Shown here piece by piece: positions 13,281 to 26,600 of a stretch of DNA of 64,000 nt (position 1 is the first letter of the stretch; each line of letters begins with the position of its first letter). Position numbers and translations under genes: made by a program. Origin of the DNA: Sinonovacula constricta (taxonomy: Eukaryota > Mollusca > Bivalvia > Cardiida > Solecurtidae). Location of the stretch: NCBI GenBank assembly GCA_007844125.1, contig CM017558.1:47440164-47504163 (forward strand), written 5' to 3'. The notes under the pieces are model-generated. The model made no database searches and had not been told where the DNA came from. It was given only the letters and a program-made list of their open reading frames with translations.

Positions 13281-13320
13281 ACAGTGAAGGCAACACTATA
13301 TCAGTTTCAATGGAATTTCA
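13281..13320 (+). mobile_element. SINE family A, short fragment
   Basis: CAGTGAAGGCAACACTATAT then CAGTTTCAA matches the 3' half of the 15965 SINE (CAGTGAAGGCAGCACTATAT then CGGCTTCAA). Flanking sequence does not match. Confidence 0.5.
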
Positions 13321-13444
13321 ACTCCATATCACATTATTAGTTAGGCAATATAATAAAATTGCACAAATTGGCTCTGAATTTGAAATGAATAAAATCAATC
13401 TTTATGTATTAAAATTCTTCTTGACTTGCTTCCAAAAGGGGGTA

Positions 13445-13685
13445 CCAAAGCTTAATAGAAAGAGTTGCGAACTTGTAACTGCTCTGACTCCATGACCTTT
13501 CTCTGTGTAGATTTAGATCCTGGTCGATGCAAGAACTTTCATGAGGGGAGGTCTTCCACTGACCTGCAAGGCAACACTTGTTCAACCGAAACATTTGTCT
13601 GGGGTCCTCCCCAAATAACAGCTGAAAGACCCAAATATAACCATAATTGTGTTAATTATGTTGCTGAGATACATCTTAACTAAAA
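13445..13685 (+). mobile_element. SINE-like dispersed repeat, family B
   Basis: Head AGAGTTGCGAACTTGTAACT, then GACTCCATGACC, GAGGTCTTCCACTGACCTGC, ACATTTGTCTGGGGTCCTCC and tail CATAATTGTGTTAATTATG with GCTGAGATACAT. The blocks are collinear with the copies at 195 and 15550. The tail ends in an A-rich run at 13681-13690. Confidence 0.7.
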
Positions 13686-14167
13686 AAAAACAACATTTTC
13701 AGACAAAAACCAGAACTCAGTAAATACCCTGATGCAATGCATAATACAAGGTCTAGCCCATTGACCAATATTCCTTGTTATCTTTGAAGGACCCTCTGGT
13801 TCTGAGGTTAATGCTGCAACCATCTGACCATGCTTCGTACGGCAATCCACTCACCCTATATGACCTTGAGTGTGCATGTCAATGCATGCTGGACTGTTGG
13901 CACATAGTTACCACTGCAGAACTATAAAAAACAGACACAGAAATGCATTCTTAACAATGGCTCCATACCTGGCATCACAGTCTGGGCAATCGTTGAGTGA
14001 TCGCCTGACATAAACACAGACGGGGACAAACGTATCAGGTTTCACTATTGATTAAAACATTAGGCTCCGGATCATCTGAAGCAACTGGAATGTAATGCGA
14101 TCTTATCTACAACAATGATCATTGTATATGGATCACATGCCTGCATTTCCCTGTTTGGTACTGGCAG

Positions 14168-14213
14168 TGTGTGTGTGTGTGTGTGTTGTGTGTGTGTGTT
14201 TGTGTGTATGTGT
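14168..14213. repeat. GT dinucleotide microsatellite
   Basis: An interrupted (GT)n run of about 45 bp. Confidence 0.9.
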
Positions 14214-15549
14214 AGGCAGTCTGTGTTTTGTATATATTGGGGGTGACAGACCATTACACAATACACTCTCAGTACAATTGATTTCAGGAAAAAGATTTAT
14301 AATCACATAATATTACACAATATATTTTTAAAAATATTAAGGCTAAAAAGTTCCAGAAATAAAGTCAAATCATCCTGATAAAAGTCACACCATAAAGGTT
14401 TATCAAAATGAGGAAAACATTCCAGAACTCTTGCAATAGTGAACCCTTCGAAACATTCACTGAGACTTGCAGGTCATGAAAGGCGGCATGTGAGGTCACA
14501 CACTTGTATGGAAAGAGAAAAGTGCTTTAAACTGTAATCATTTGTGACAAATTATACTTAAATTATTTATTTTTTTAAATCAGAGGTACTGTTAAGTTTT
14601 AAGCACATTTCATTAGAACAGTTTTTATGTCATAAATCTAATAAATATCACAGAAAACTATTTTTTGTATGCTGATTTTTCTCATGTAGATTTTGTTATA
14701 TTGTATATTAGCAAAATATATTCAGTTTGTGTAAATTTAAGACTTGTTAAAACAACTTGGTCACAGTTTAGCAGAGGTAACGATCCTAGAAACACACAAC
14801 TTGCACTATAGTTTTATTTAAATTATAAAACCAGTCAGTGTACTGTTTATGACAATGTTCAAATAAGCTGATTAAACTGCCAAATAAACAGTTGCTTTGT
14901 ATTCTGTTCTAGCCACTACCAGCCATAACATATACATGTGGTATATTGTTGCATGTGCAGTTTGGAGATAATAAATAGTTAAGTTAAACAAAAGGTTCAG
15001 CTGTTTAAAACCATGAATGACAGTCTTCTAATTCCCACAAGCTAAAGAGAGCACTTTCTTAAGGAGGACAGCATCTTTACATATAATCTATGGATCATTG
15101 CAAATATTATAATATTTTGGGGGGATGTATATTTGACCAACTGTGATCAAGTTCATCAGGTTGTTGTGTATCCTATAACTGGATACTGGTATAAAGCACA
15201 CAGAATATACAGAATATATTCCTGTTTGAGTTTCTCATTGATATTTTTATAGTAATATTTTAAACAATGTAAACAACTACCACATAAATAGCAACACCAA
15301 TTGATATCCTGCAGCTCATATACCATACAAGAAATGTTACTGGAAATGACATTTACCCTGAAAATTATGTTAATTATAACCTTGACATTGATGGGTGCAC
15401 TTATACATGATTGGCAGACCAAATCTTCAAGTAATTGTCAGTAAGAGGATGATGTTTGCTTATGTAGGGAAGTTATAGCAGAATACCAGTGAAAGTGGCA
15501 CAGTTATGGCAGACACAGATATAAAGCATGAGTTGCCAATTGGAAGTGG
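14214..15549. other. AT-rich unique sequence
   Basis: No gene or recognised repeat. The minus-strand frame over 15156-15422 has no family resemblance. Confidence 0.45.
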
Positions 15550-15750
15550 AGTGCCCATGGCATAGTGGTAGAGTCACAACTTGTAACTCCCTTGACAGCA
15601 TTTGGGGTGAAGGACTTAATGTGTGAAGGTCTCCCAACTGATTTGCGGTGTGCCGGTGGTTCTACCTAGACATTTGTCTGGGGTCTTCCACCAGCACATT
15701 GCTGTAATGATCATAATAGGCCAGTGTAATGCATTTCAAAAACAAAACAA
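15550..15750 (+). mobile_element. SINE-like dispersed repeat, family B
   Basis: This is one of the better-preserved family B copies. The head is GCCCATGGCATAGTGGTAGA, then GTCACAACTTGTAACTCCC, GAAGGTCTCCCAACTGATTT, TGCCGGTGGTTCTACC and ACATTTGTCTGGGGTCTTCC. The tail has GCTGTAATGATCATAATAGG, then AATGCATTTCAAAAAC. The TAGTGGTAGAGT region resembles an A box, but no matching B box is intact. Confidence 0.7.
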
Positions 15751-15964
15751 ATCAATTATAAGTAATGACCTTAAACATGACCTTGACCATAATGTTTGCA
15801 CCTGTAAGTTTTATACAAAACACCTTCAAGTATACATCTGTATGATAGTCAAGTTAGATGGAATTATGGTCAAAGTATGGTCAATATGTAAATAATATGG
15901 ATAATATGGTCAAGACACAAAAGCAGGACAGATATACAGAGGCACAGACCCACATAAAAATCAT

Positions 15965-16292
15965 AATTCGAGTGGAACTGGTAGCGCAATCGGTAGACTG
16001 TCGGATCCACGTACAGGAGGTCCTGGGTTCAATCCCGGGCCGTGACATACCAAAGTCATTAAATATGGTAGTGGCATAGCTCCCCTGCTAACGCTCAAGC
16101 AAATATAATGGTAGTTCCACGACTGGTTGGCCCAGTGTCAGGATAATGTGACTGGGTGTGGTATCATGCCAGGTGTTCACGGCATGCTATACACAGTGAA
16201 GGCAGCACTATATCGGCTTCAAGTGGACACCATCTCCAGATAACTGAAATACTATTGGTGGGAAGATAAACCCAATGAACAAACAAAATTAT
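15965..16292 (+). mobile_element. tRNA-derived SINE, family A, near full length
   Basis: The head carries a consensus Pol III A box (TAGCGCAATCG, 15982-15992) and B box (GTTCAATCC, 16027-16035), 34 bp apart, as in tRNA genes. The anticodon-stem region does not fold into a clean tRNA, so this is a tRNA-derived SINE and not a tRNA gene. The body holds GTGACTGGGTGTGGTATCAT, a GTTCACGGCATGC block and AGTGAAGGCAGCACTATATC. The 3' end is GATAAACCCAATGAACAAAC, close to the AAAC tail of the 4203 copy. It would be transcribed by Pol III if active, and mobilisation would need a partner LINE that is not visible here. Confidence 0.85.
15982..16035 (+). promoter_or_regulatory. Internal Pol III promoter of the SINE (A and B boxes)
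   Basis: TAGCGCAATCG fits the A-box consensus TRGYNNARNNG at every position. GTTCAATCC fits the B-box consensus GWTCRANNC at every position. Their spacing is tRNA-like. Confidence 0.75.
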
Positions 16293-16522
16293 AATTCTAA
16301 ATCTGCCTTCCATATTTCATTTTACCACATAACTTGCAAATTGTTTTTTGTTGACACTTAATCAGCGATTCATCATCACATTTTCCCAGCATTCTGTACA
16401 TGCTCATACATTGTAGTCTCTAATCAGAATAATTAATCTGACATTTATACATTGGGAGTTTCGCCCAGTTATTGTAAACATCTGTTTAGAAGCAATTCCT
16501 CAAGTGCAGACATGTAAGTCAA

Positions 16523-17497
16523 CCTCTGAAAATATGTTTTAAAACCCGAGTGCCCCTAAAAATAATTATGTTTTGTTTAAGAACCCGTGTGCCTCTGAAA
16601 ATTATTATGTTTTGTTTAAGAACCCGTGTGCCTCTGAAAATTATTATGTTTTGTTAAAGAACCTGAGTGCCTCTGAAAATAATTATGTTTTGTTTTAGAA
16701 CCCGTGTGCCTCTGAAAATTATTATGTTTTGTTTTAGAACCCGTGTGCCTCTGAAAATTATTATGTTTTGTTTAAGAACCCGTGTGCCTCTGAAAATTAT
16801 TATGTTTTGTTTTAGAACCCGTGTGCCTCTGAAAATTATTATGTTTTGTTTTAGAACCCGTGTGCCTTTGAAAATTATTATGTTTTGTTTTAGAACCCGT
16901 GTGCCTCTGAAAATTATTATGTTTTGTTTAAGAACCCGTGTGCCTCTGAAAATTATTATGTTTTGTTAAAGAACCTGAGTGCCTTTGAAAATTATTATGT
17001 TTTTTTTTAGAACCCGTGTGCCTCTGAAAATTATTATGTTTTGTTAAAGAACCTGAGTGCCTTTGAAAATTATTATGTTTTGTTTTAGAACCCGTGTGCC
17101 TCTGAAAATTATTATGTTTTGTTAAAGAACCTGAGTGCCTTTGAAAATTATTATGTTTTGTTTTAGAACCCGTGTGCCTCTGAAAATTATTATGTTTTGT
17201 TAAAGAATCTGAGTGCCTTTGAAAATTATTATGCTTTGTTAAAGAATCTGAGTGCCTTTGAAAATTATTATGTTTTGTTTTAGAACACAGTTGCCTCTGA
17301 AAATAATTATGTTTGGTTTTAAAGCCTGAGTGCTGCTGAAAATAATTATGTTTTGTTTTTGAACCCGTGTGCCTCTGAAAATAATTATGTTTTGTTTTAG
17401 AACCCAGTTGCCTTTGAAAATAATTGATTTGTTTAAGAACCTGGTGCCTCTTATGTTTTGTTTTAGAACCCAGTTGCCTCTGAAAATATTTTGTTTC
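16523..17497. repeat. 39-bp minisatellite, about 25 copies
   Basis: The unit is CCTCTGAAAATTATTATGTT, TTGTTTTAGAACCCGTGTG (39 bp). Between about 16965 and 17240 two unit types alternate (GTTAAAGAACCTGAGTGCCT versus GTTTTAGAACCCGTGTGCC), giving a 78-bp dimer repeated about four times. The last few units near 17400-17497 are shortened and degenerate. A 211-codon minus-strand frame over part of it is an artefact of the period. Confidence 0.95.
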
Positions 17498-17569
17498 TGT
17501 AGTACACATGTCAGTGGCATGAATGTGATCAAATCTCCACAGAAAATAAGTAAACATGTTCACGATTTA

Positions 17570-17735
17570 ATGAAGGGGCAGCAGTGTCCAAGTAGTACAG
17601 TCTCAGTGCTCTGACTACTCAGCCCCTCACCACGTGGGTTCGATTCCAGGTCAGGATGAAAGACTTAATACGTGAGGGTCTTTCTACTGAGTTGCTATGT
17701 GCCAGTAGTTCTACTTAGACATTTTTCATCCAGAT
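17570..17735 (+). mobile_element. SINE-like family B copy with Pol III boxes
   Basis: The head has an A-box-like TAGTACAGTCT (17593-17603, one mismatch) and a consensus B box GTTCGATTC (17638-17646). GAGGGTCTTTCTACTGAGTT, then GTGCCAGTAGTTCTAC and AGACATTT, follow as in other family B copies. The related copy at 50500 shares the CAGCCCCCTACTATGTGGGT block. Confidence 0.65.
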
Positions 17736-17754
17736 TGGTACACAAACCCATGCT

Positions 17755-17830
17755 GTGTGAGGTCATGGAGACGGAGGAGTTACAAGTCATGCAACTCTAC
17801 CCTTCGACAAGGGGCACCCTGTAAATATTC
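17755..17830 (-). mobile_element. Inverted family B head next to a + strand copy
   Basis: Read on the minus strand it gives GGGTAGAGTTGCATGACTTG, then TAACTCCTCCGTCTCCATGA, which is the head of family B. With the plus-strand copy at 17570 it forms a head-to-tail inverted pair about 20 bp apart. Confidence 0.55.
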
Positions 17831-18539
17831 TACAGCCCTCACAGTCCAGAGATACACTAGGTTGTTGAGCTAAAATGGCTTAAACATACTTGAAAGCATC
17901 ACAGCACTTTGGATTCTCCCAACCAAAGGACAACACAATGTTTGAAGGACAGCAGGTTCACATATCATCTTTTGACCAGTAGTCATACTTTATTCCATTG
18001 CTCAATGTTGTTAACCAAATTTTGATTTCTTTTTTATCAATAAAAATTAAACAAAAAATATAAATTGGCCAAATGTGACCATGTCACTTTAGTGTTGGCA
18101 TTTCTAACAGCTCAGCCATTTATGACCACTTTTTAAGAACATTTAATATTAAAATTGATGCTAAATGTCATTTATTAATTATAAAACAACAACTAATGAA
18201 TTTAGAACTCTATAGTGATGGTCACACATGTTGTTAGAAGATAGCTGGCAATAAGTACCAGATAGCTGCAATTACGACAGATACAGATGTGGTTATGATC
18301 AATATTCTGGGTTATTTCGTAACTTAATTAGCAAAAATTGATTCACACTAAGTGAAAAAGTGTAAATATAGATAAGCTTATTATTTACTTCTACCAATGT
18401 TGATAATGCATGACGTTTTAAGACAATAATTTATCATCACAACTGGAAATTTAGAAATGTAGCTGGCTAAGAATCAGTTCTCAGTACGAGACTATATTCA
18501 TGATGATGATGTGTACTCAAGAGAGTTAAGTTGATTTTT
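17831..18539. other. Unique AT-rich sequence
   Basis: No feature is supported. Confidence 0.45.
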
Positions 18540-19110
18540 TAATTCAGTTTGGAGAGTTTTGAGGGGCTGCAAGTTGCAAGCATGAACACTTCAAGCTCAT
18601 TTATTAAAATGTTATCATTTCTGTTCATCACAGTTCTCATAATGGGCAAGCTGCGTGAACAAACAGTTTAGTCTGGCAGCCAGAGTCGGCTGTGATCTAT
18701 TTTCTATTTGATATTTGCATGCTTGAACATATCTGGCTGTTAATTACATTAAATATTCATCCCTTGTTGGTACAAACCTTTACCTCACCCGTCAAAATCA
18801 TTCTCGAGAAACGCCCATCGGTAACTCCCATATACACATGATGAATCCTGTCAGCCGTGATTATACCAGTTGGTATATCACTTCTCGTCAACCATTAGTT
18901 ATTGATTAATATTCTATCTACAGACCTATTTTCACCCCATGAAAAAAAGATCAAACAAGAGGAGGAAAGACTTGGCAATAATTGTCAGAAATTTAATATT
19001 CTTCCTCATTCATATGAGTGAGGGTTAATATACAATGGTGCCTTCTTTGACAGTCCTAATATGATTTGTTTGTCACTTGATCAAATTAAGTAAGCGCTAG
19101 TAATTACTTT
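18540..19110. promoter_or_regulatory. Candidate conserved non-coding or regulatory segment
   Basis: The stretch keeps CpG dinucleotides in a CpG-poor window: six lie within about 110 bp from 18788. It also holds motifs typical of developmental enhancers: TTAATTACATTAAATATTCA (homeodomain type), AAGATCAAAC (TCF/LEF type) and TTTGACAGTC (TALE type). It lacks repeats and long frames. This is inference from composition only. Confidence 0.25.
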
Positions 19111-19399
19111 TTTCAGATTGAAACAAAACATGCCTGTGAGATAGGTTCTGCCTTGTGGCCACTTGTTTCTTTTCAAAGGACCAATCAGTGAGTCAGACTG
19201 TGCCTAATATTTCTCCAGCATGGCACAGGGCCTGGCAGGCACAGCTATAGCATACTGGTACCATCCCTGGGGTTCTAATGGTCCCATCCTGGGCCCTGTG
19301 GATTTATTGGAATTGTCACAGGGCACAGTTGCCCTTATACTAGCTACTAACCGTTACTAAGGTCTTAGTTATTTCCTATCAAGTTCATGCAGAGCTAAC

Positions 19400-19530
19400 A
19401 AGATGTGTAGATAGAGACTTTGCAGCAAATGGTGCAGATCCTGGTCATACAGCTACCAATGAAACGGGTTGATCTAGACCAACATTATGTGCCTTAGACT
19501 GATTAATTATACTTGGCAGGCTGGGAGGTG
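19400..19530 (+). repeat. Hairpin-core dispersed repeat copy
   Basis: GCAGCAAATGGTGCAGATCC, TGGTCATACAGCT, GTTGATCTAGACCAACATTA, TGCCTTAGACTGATTAATTA and GGCAGGCTGGG appear in the same order as in the 29372 copy. Confidence 0.65.
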
Positions 19531-20640
19531 ATAACCAGAGATATTTAAAATTGTAAGTACAACTTATTGTACTGATTGTGTTTAAAATTGCACTTGTTAA
19601 AGGAGTCAGGATGCCCATATCTCTTTATTGAAAACATTGTAAAAATTGAATAAAATCTTTGATTTTGAATACCCATGTAATTGTGTGGAAACATTCTAGT
19701 TATTTTCATAAAATGAAAATATGGTTTTACACATAAATACATGCAAAAAGCAAAACCAATTATGTGCAAAAAATATGTGCAGGGCTCAGAAAGCTTGTTT
19801 TACATATTGCTTGTAAAAATTATGTTCATGAAGACTAAATAATTAATAAATTATAATACCAAAGATCAATATATATGTTGTAGAGTGAATTGGAAAAAAC
19901 ACCACTTTAAACAACATTACAAGTATTTAGGCTCGACCTTCACAGTTGACAACTCTTCCTCTCCTCATTTAGAGCTGTTATATCATCCTTGAGAGTAAAC
20001 AGGGCAAGCATTGATGCAAACATCAAAGGGTGTCCAATATATATTTCAAACAATAAAATATGTTATCTGACACACTTCAAGGATGGACAGCTGATAAGTA
20101 TTTTGACTTGTAGTTGGCTGAAAATATATTTAGGCAATTGCCTTTCCCATGAACACGACATAATGCTGTGCCATTTGTATTTTATACTGTCTTGATGTCT
20201 TAGATATCTCATTTCATAATGTACCAAACTTTCATGGAACCCATTTGAGAAATACTAAATGAACAACAATCCTTAAACCTTCATACAGCACTGTGAACAG
20301 GTGAAAATATAGCCTGCTTCACCCACATAGTTTTTTAGTTAAAATTTATCAAAATGATACTTTCTGTATGTGGTATGAAGTTGAAGTGGTACGAATCTGT
20401 TACACATAGTAACAACTCTGAACACCTCTGTCATTTCAATGAAATACAATTGTTTTGAAACTGGACAAACAATCTCATGACAAAACATTCCATAAAGAGA
20501 GAAACCCTTCAGTGCAGATGTCAATCATATTTCCCATAATTTACCAAGCCCTGACAGAATGAAAACAAACCATTGGTTAAACATCTATGATATTCCACAC
20601 AAGTCCTGTGTACACAATAAGGTAAACCATACTCTTGAGA
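19531..20640. other. Unique AT-rich sequence
   Basis: No gene or recognised repeat. Several short open frames have no coding character. Confidence 0.45.
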
Positions 20641-23600
20641 ACCATTCTAGTTTCTGGCACTGGAAGTACAGTAGGGTAACACTAGGATAACATGTCCATG
20701 ACCACTGTGACCACCTGACCATTCTTGTTTCTGGCACTGGATGTACAGTAGGGTAACACTAGGATAACATGTCCATGACCACCGTGACCACCTGACCATT
20801 CTAGTTTCTGGCACTGGAAGTACAGTAGGGTATCACTAGGATAACATGTCCATGACCACTGTGACCACCTGACCATTCTTGTTTCTGGCACTGGATGTAC
20901 AGTAGGGTAACACTAGGATAACATGTCCATGAACACTGTGACCACCTGACCATTCTAGTTTCTGGCACTGGAAGTACAGTAGGGTAACACTAGGATAACA
21001 TGTCCATGAACACTGTGACCACCTGACCATTCTAGTTTCTGGCACTGGAAGTACAGTAGGGTAACACTAGGATAACATGTCCATGACCACTGTGACCACC
21101 TGACCATTCTTGTTTCTGGCACTGGAAGTACAGTAGGGTAACACTAGGATAACATGTCCATGACCACCGTGACCACCTGACCATTCTAGTTTCTGGCACT
21201 GGATGTACAGTAGGGTAACACTAGGATAACATGTCCATGACCACCGTGACCACCTGACCATTCTAGTTTCTGGCACTGAAAGTACAGTAGGGTAACACTA
21301 GGATAACATGTCCATGACCACCGTGACCACCTGACCATTCTAGTTTCTGGCACTGGATGTACAGTAGGGTAACACTAGGATAACATGTCCATGACCACTG
21401 TGACCACCTGACCATTCTAGTTTCTGGCACTGGATGTACAGTAGGGTAACACTAGGATAACATGTCCATGACCACCGTGACCACCTGACCATTCTAGTTT
21501 CTGGCACTGGAAGTACAGTAGGGTAACACTAGGATAACATGTCCATGACCACTGTGACCACCTGACCATTCTAGTTTCTGGCACTGAAAGTACAGTAGGG
21601 TAACACTAGGATAACATGTCCATGACCACCGTGACCACCTGACCATTCTAGTTTCTGGCACTGGAAGTACAGTAGGGTAACACAAGGATAACATGTCCAT
21701 GACCACTGTGACCACCTGACCATTCTAGTTTCTGGCACTGGAAGTACAGTAGGGTAACACTAGGATAACATGTCCATGAACACTGTGACCACCTGACCAT
21801 TCTAGTTTCTGGCACTGGATGTACAGTAGGGTAACACTAGGATAACATGTCCATGACCACTGTGACCACCTGACCATTCTAGTTTCTGGCACTGGATGTA
21901 CAGTAGGGTAACACTAGGATAACATGTCCATGACCACTGTGACCACCTGACCATTCTAGTTTCTGGCACTGGATGTACAGTAGGGTAACACTAGGATAAC
22001 ATGTCCATGACCACTGTGACCACCTGACCATTCTAGTTTCTGGCACTGGAAGTACAGTAGGGTAACACTAGGATAACATGTCCAGACCACTGTGACCACC
22101 TGACCATTCTAGTTTCTGGCACTGGATGTACAGTAGGGTAACACTAGGATAACATGTCCATGACCACTGTGACCACCTGACCATTCTAGTTTCTGGCACT
22201 GGAAGTACAGTAGGGTAACACTAGGATAACATGTCCATGACCACTGTGACCACCTGACCATTCTAGTTTCTGGCACTGGAAGTACAGTAGGGTAACACTA
22301 GGATAACATGTCCATGACCACCGTGACCACCTGACCATTCTTGTTTCTGGCACTGAAAGTACAGTAGGGTAACACTAGGATAACATGTCCATGACCACCG
22401 TGACCACCTGACCATTCTAGTTTCTGGCACTGGATGTACAGTAGGGTAACACTAGGATAACATGTCCATGACCACTGTGACCACCTGACCATTCTAGTTT
22501 CTGGCACTGGAAGTACAGTAGGGTAACACTAGGATAACATGTCCATGACCACCGTGACCACCTGACCATTCTAGTTTCTGGCACTGGAAGTACAGTAGGG
22601 TAACACTAGGATAACATGTCCATGACCACTGTGACCACCTGACCATTCTTGTTTCTGGCACTGGAAGTACAGTAGGGTAACACTAGGATAACATGTCCAT
22701 GACCACCGTGACCACCTGACCATTCTTGTTTCTGGCACTGAAAGTACAGTAGGGTAACACTAGGATAACATGTCCATGACCACCGTGACCACCTGACCAT
22801 TCTAGTTTCTGGCACTGGATGTACAGTAGGGTAACACTAGGATAACATGTCCATGACCACTGTGACCACCTGACCATTCTAGTTTCTGGCACTGGATGTA
22901 CAGTAGGGTAACACTAGGATAACATGTCCATGACCACTGTGACCACCTGACCATTCTTGTTTCTGGCACTGGAAGTACAGTAGGGTAACACTAGGATAAC
23001 ATGTCCATGAACACTGTGACCACCTGACCATTCTAGTTTCTGGCACTGGAAGTACAGTAGGGTAACACTAGGATAACATGTCCATGACCACCGTGACCAC
23101 CTGACCATTCTAGTTTCTGGCACTATAAGTACAGTAGGGTAACACTAGGATAACATGTCCATGAACACTGTGACCACCTGACCATTCTAGTTTCTGGCAC
23201 TGGAAGTACAGTAGGGTAACACTAGGATAACATGTCCATGAACACTGTGACCACCTGACCATTCTAGTTTCTGGCACTGGAAGTACAGTAGGGTAACACT
23301 AGGATAACATGTCCATGACCACTGTGACCACCTGACCATTCTTGTTTCTGGCACTGGATGTACAGTAGGGTAACACTAGGATAACATGTCCATGACCACC
23401 GTGACCACCTGACCATTCTAGTTTCTGGCACTGGATGTACAGTAGGGTAACACTAGGATAACATGTCCATGACCACCGTGACCACCTGACCATTCTAGTT
23501 TCTGGCACTGGAAGTACAGTAGGGTAACACTAGGATAACATGTCCATGAACACTGTGACCACCTGACCATTCTAGTTTCTGGCACTGGAAGTACAGTAGG

Positions 23601-26600
23601 GTAACACTAGGATAACATGTCCATGAACACTGTGACCACCTGACCATTCTAGTTTCTGGCACTGGAAGTACAGTAGGGTAACACTAGGATAACATGTCCA
23701 TGACCACCGTGACCACCTGACCATTCTAGTTTCTGGCACTGGAAGTACAGTAGGGTAACACTAGGATAACATGTCCATGAACACTGTGACCACCTGACCA
23801 TTCTAGTTTCTGGCACTATAAGTACAGTAGGGTAACACTAGGATAACATGTCCATGAACACTGTGACCACCTGACCATTCTAGTTTCTGGCACTGGAAGT
23901 ACAGTAGGGTAACACTAGGATAACATGTCCATGACCACTGTGACCACCTGACCATTCTTGTTTCTGGCACTGGAAGTACAGTAGGGTAACACTAGGATAA
24001 CATGTCCATGAACACTGTGACCACCTGACCATTCTAGTTTCTGGCACTGGAAGTACAGTAGGGTAACACTAGGATAACATGTCCATGACCACCGTGACCA
24101 CCTGACCATTCTAGTTTCTGGCACTGGAAGTACAGTAGGGTAACACTAGGATAACATGTCCATGACCACTGTGACCACCTGACCATTCTAGTTTCTGGCA
24201 CTGGATGTACAGTAGGGTAACACTAGGATAACATGTCCATGACCACTGTGACCACCTGACCATTCTAGTTTCTGGCACTGGAAGTACAGTAGGGTAACAC
24301 TAGGATAACATGTCCATGACCACTGTGACCACCTGACCATTCTAGTTTCTGGCACTGGATGTACAGTAGGGTAACACTAGGATAACATGTCCATGACCAC
24401 CGTGACCACCTGACCATTCTAGTTTCTGGCACTGGATGTACAGTAGGGTAACACTAGGATAACATGTCCATGAACACCGTGACCACCTGACCATTCTAGT
24501 TTCTGGCACTGGATGTACAGTAGGGTAACACTAGGATAACATGTCCATGACCACTGTGACCACCTGACCATTCTAGTTTCTGGCACTGGAAGTACAGTAG
24601 GGTAACACTAGGATAACATGTCCATGAACACTGTGACCACCTGACCATTCTAGTTTCTGGCACTGGAAGTACAGTAGGGTAACACTAGGATAACATGTCC
24701 ATGACCACTGTGACCACCTGACCATTCTAGTTTCTGGCACTGGATGTACAGTAGGGTAACACTAGGATAACATGTCCATGACCACTGTGACCACCTGACC
24801 ATTCTTGTTTCTGGCACTGGATGTACAGTAGGGTAACACTAGGATAACATGTCCATGACCACTGTGACCACCTGACCATTCTAGTTTCTGGCACTGGATG
24901 TACAGTAGGGTAACACTAGGATAACATGTCCATGACCACCGTGACCACCTGACCATTCTAGTTTCTGGCACTGGATGTACAGTAGGGTAACACTAGGATA
25001 ACATGTCCATGACCACTGTGACCACCTGACCATTCTAGTTTCTGGCACTGGATGTACAGTAGGGTAACACTAGGATAACATGTCCATGACCACTGTGACC
25101 ACCTGACCATTCTAGTTTCTGGCACTGGAAGTACAGTAGGGTAACACTAGGATAACATGTCCATGACCACTGTGACCACCTGACCATTCTAGTTTCTGGC
25201 ACTGGAAGTACAGTAGGGTAACACTAGGATAACATGTCCATGACCACTGTGACCACCTGACCATTCTAGTTTCTGGCACTGGAAGTACAGTAGGGTAACA
25301 CTAGGATAACATGTCCATGACCACCGTGACCACCTGACCATTCTAGTTTCTGGCACTGGATGTACAGTAGGGTAACACTAGGATAACATGTCCATGAACA
25401 CTGTGACCACCTGACCATTCTAGTTTCTGGCACTGGATGTACAGTAGGGTAACACTAGGATAACATGTCCATGACCACCGTGACCACCTGACCATTCTAG
25501 TTTCTGGCACTGGATGTACAGTAGGGTAACACTAGGATAACATGTCCATGACCACTGTGACCACCTGACCATTCTAGTTTCTGGCACTGGATGTACAGTA
25601 GGGTAACACTAGGATAACATGTCCATGACCACTGTGACCACCTGACCATTCTAGTTTCTGGCACTGGATGTACAGTAGGGTAACACTAGGATAACATGTC
25701 CATGACCACTGTGACCACCTGACCATTCTAGTTTCTGGCACTATAAGTACAGTAGGGTAACACTAGGATAACATGTCCATGACCACCGTGACCACCTGAC
25801 CATTCTAGTTTCTGGCACTGGATGTACAGTAGGGTAACACTAGGATAACATGTCCATGACCACTGTGACCACCTGACCATTCTTGTTTCTGGCACTGGAT
25901 GTACAGTAGGGTAACACTAGGATAACATGTCCATGACCACTGTGACCACCTGACCATTCTAGTTTCTGGCACTGGATGTACAGTAGGGTAACACTAGGAT
26001 AACATGTCCATGACCACTGTGACCACCTGACCATTCTAGTTTCTGGCACTGGATGTACAGTAGGGTAACACTAGGATAACATGTCCATGACCACCGTGAC
26101 CACCTGACCATTCTAGTTTCTGGCACTGGAAGTACAGTAGGGTAACACTAGGATAACATGTCCATGACCACTGTGACCACCTGACCATTCTAGTTTCTGG
26201 CACTGGATGTACAGTAGGGTAACACTAGGATAACATGTCCATGACCACCGTGACCACCTGACCATTCTAGTTTCTGGCACTGGAAGTACAGTAGGGTAAC
26301 ACTAGGATAACATGTCCATGACCACTGTGACCACCTGACCATTCTAGTTTCTGGCACTGGAAGTACAGTAGGGTAACACTAGGATAACATGTCCATGACC
26401 ACCGTGACCACCTGACCATTCTAGTTTCTGGCACTGGAAGTACAGTAGGGTAACACTAGGATAACATGTCCATGACCACTGTGACCACCTGACCATTCTA
26501 GTTTCTGGCACTGGAAGTACAGTAGGGTAACACTAGGATAACATGTCCATGACCACCGTGACCACCTGACCATTCTAGTTTCTGGCACTGGATGTACAGT

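Noticed and set aside
15965..16045. Functional tRNA gene
   Set aside because: A and B boxes are good, but the acceptor and anticodon stems do not pair properly and a SINE body and tail follow, so it is a SINE head.
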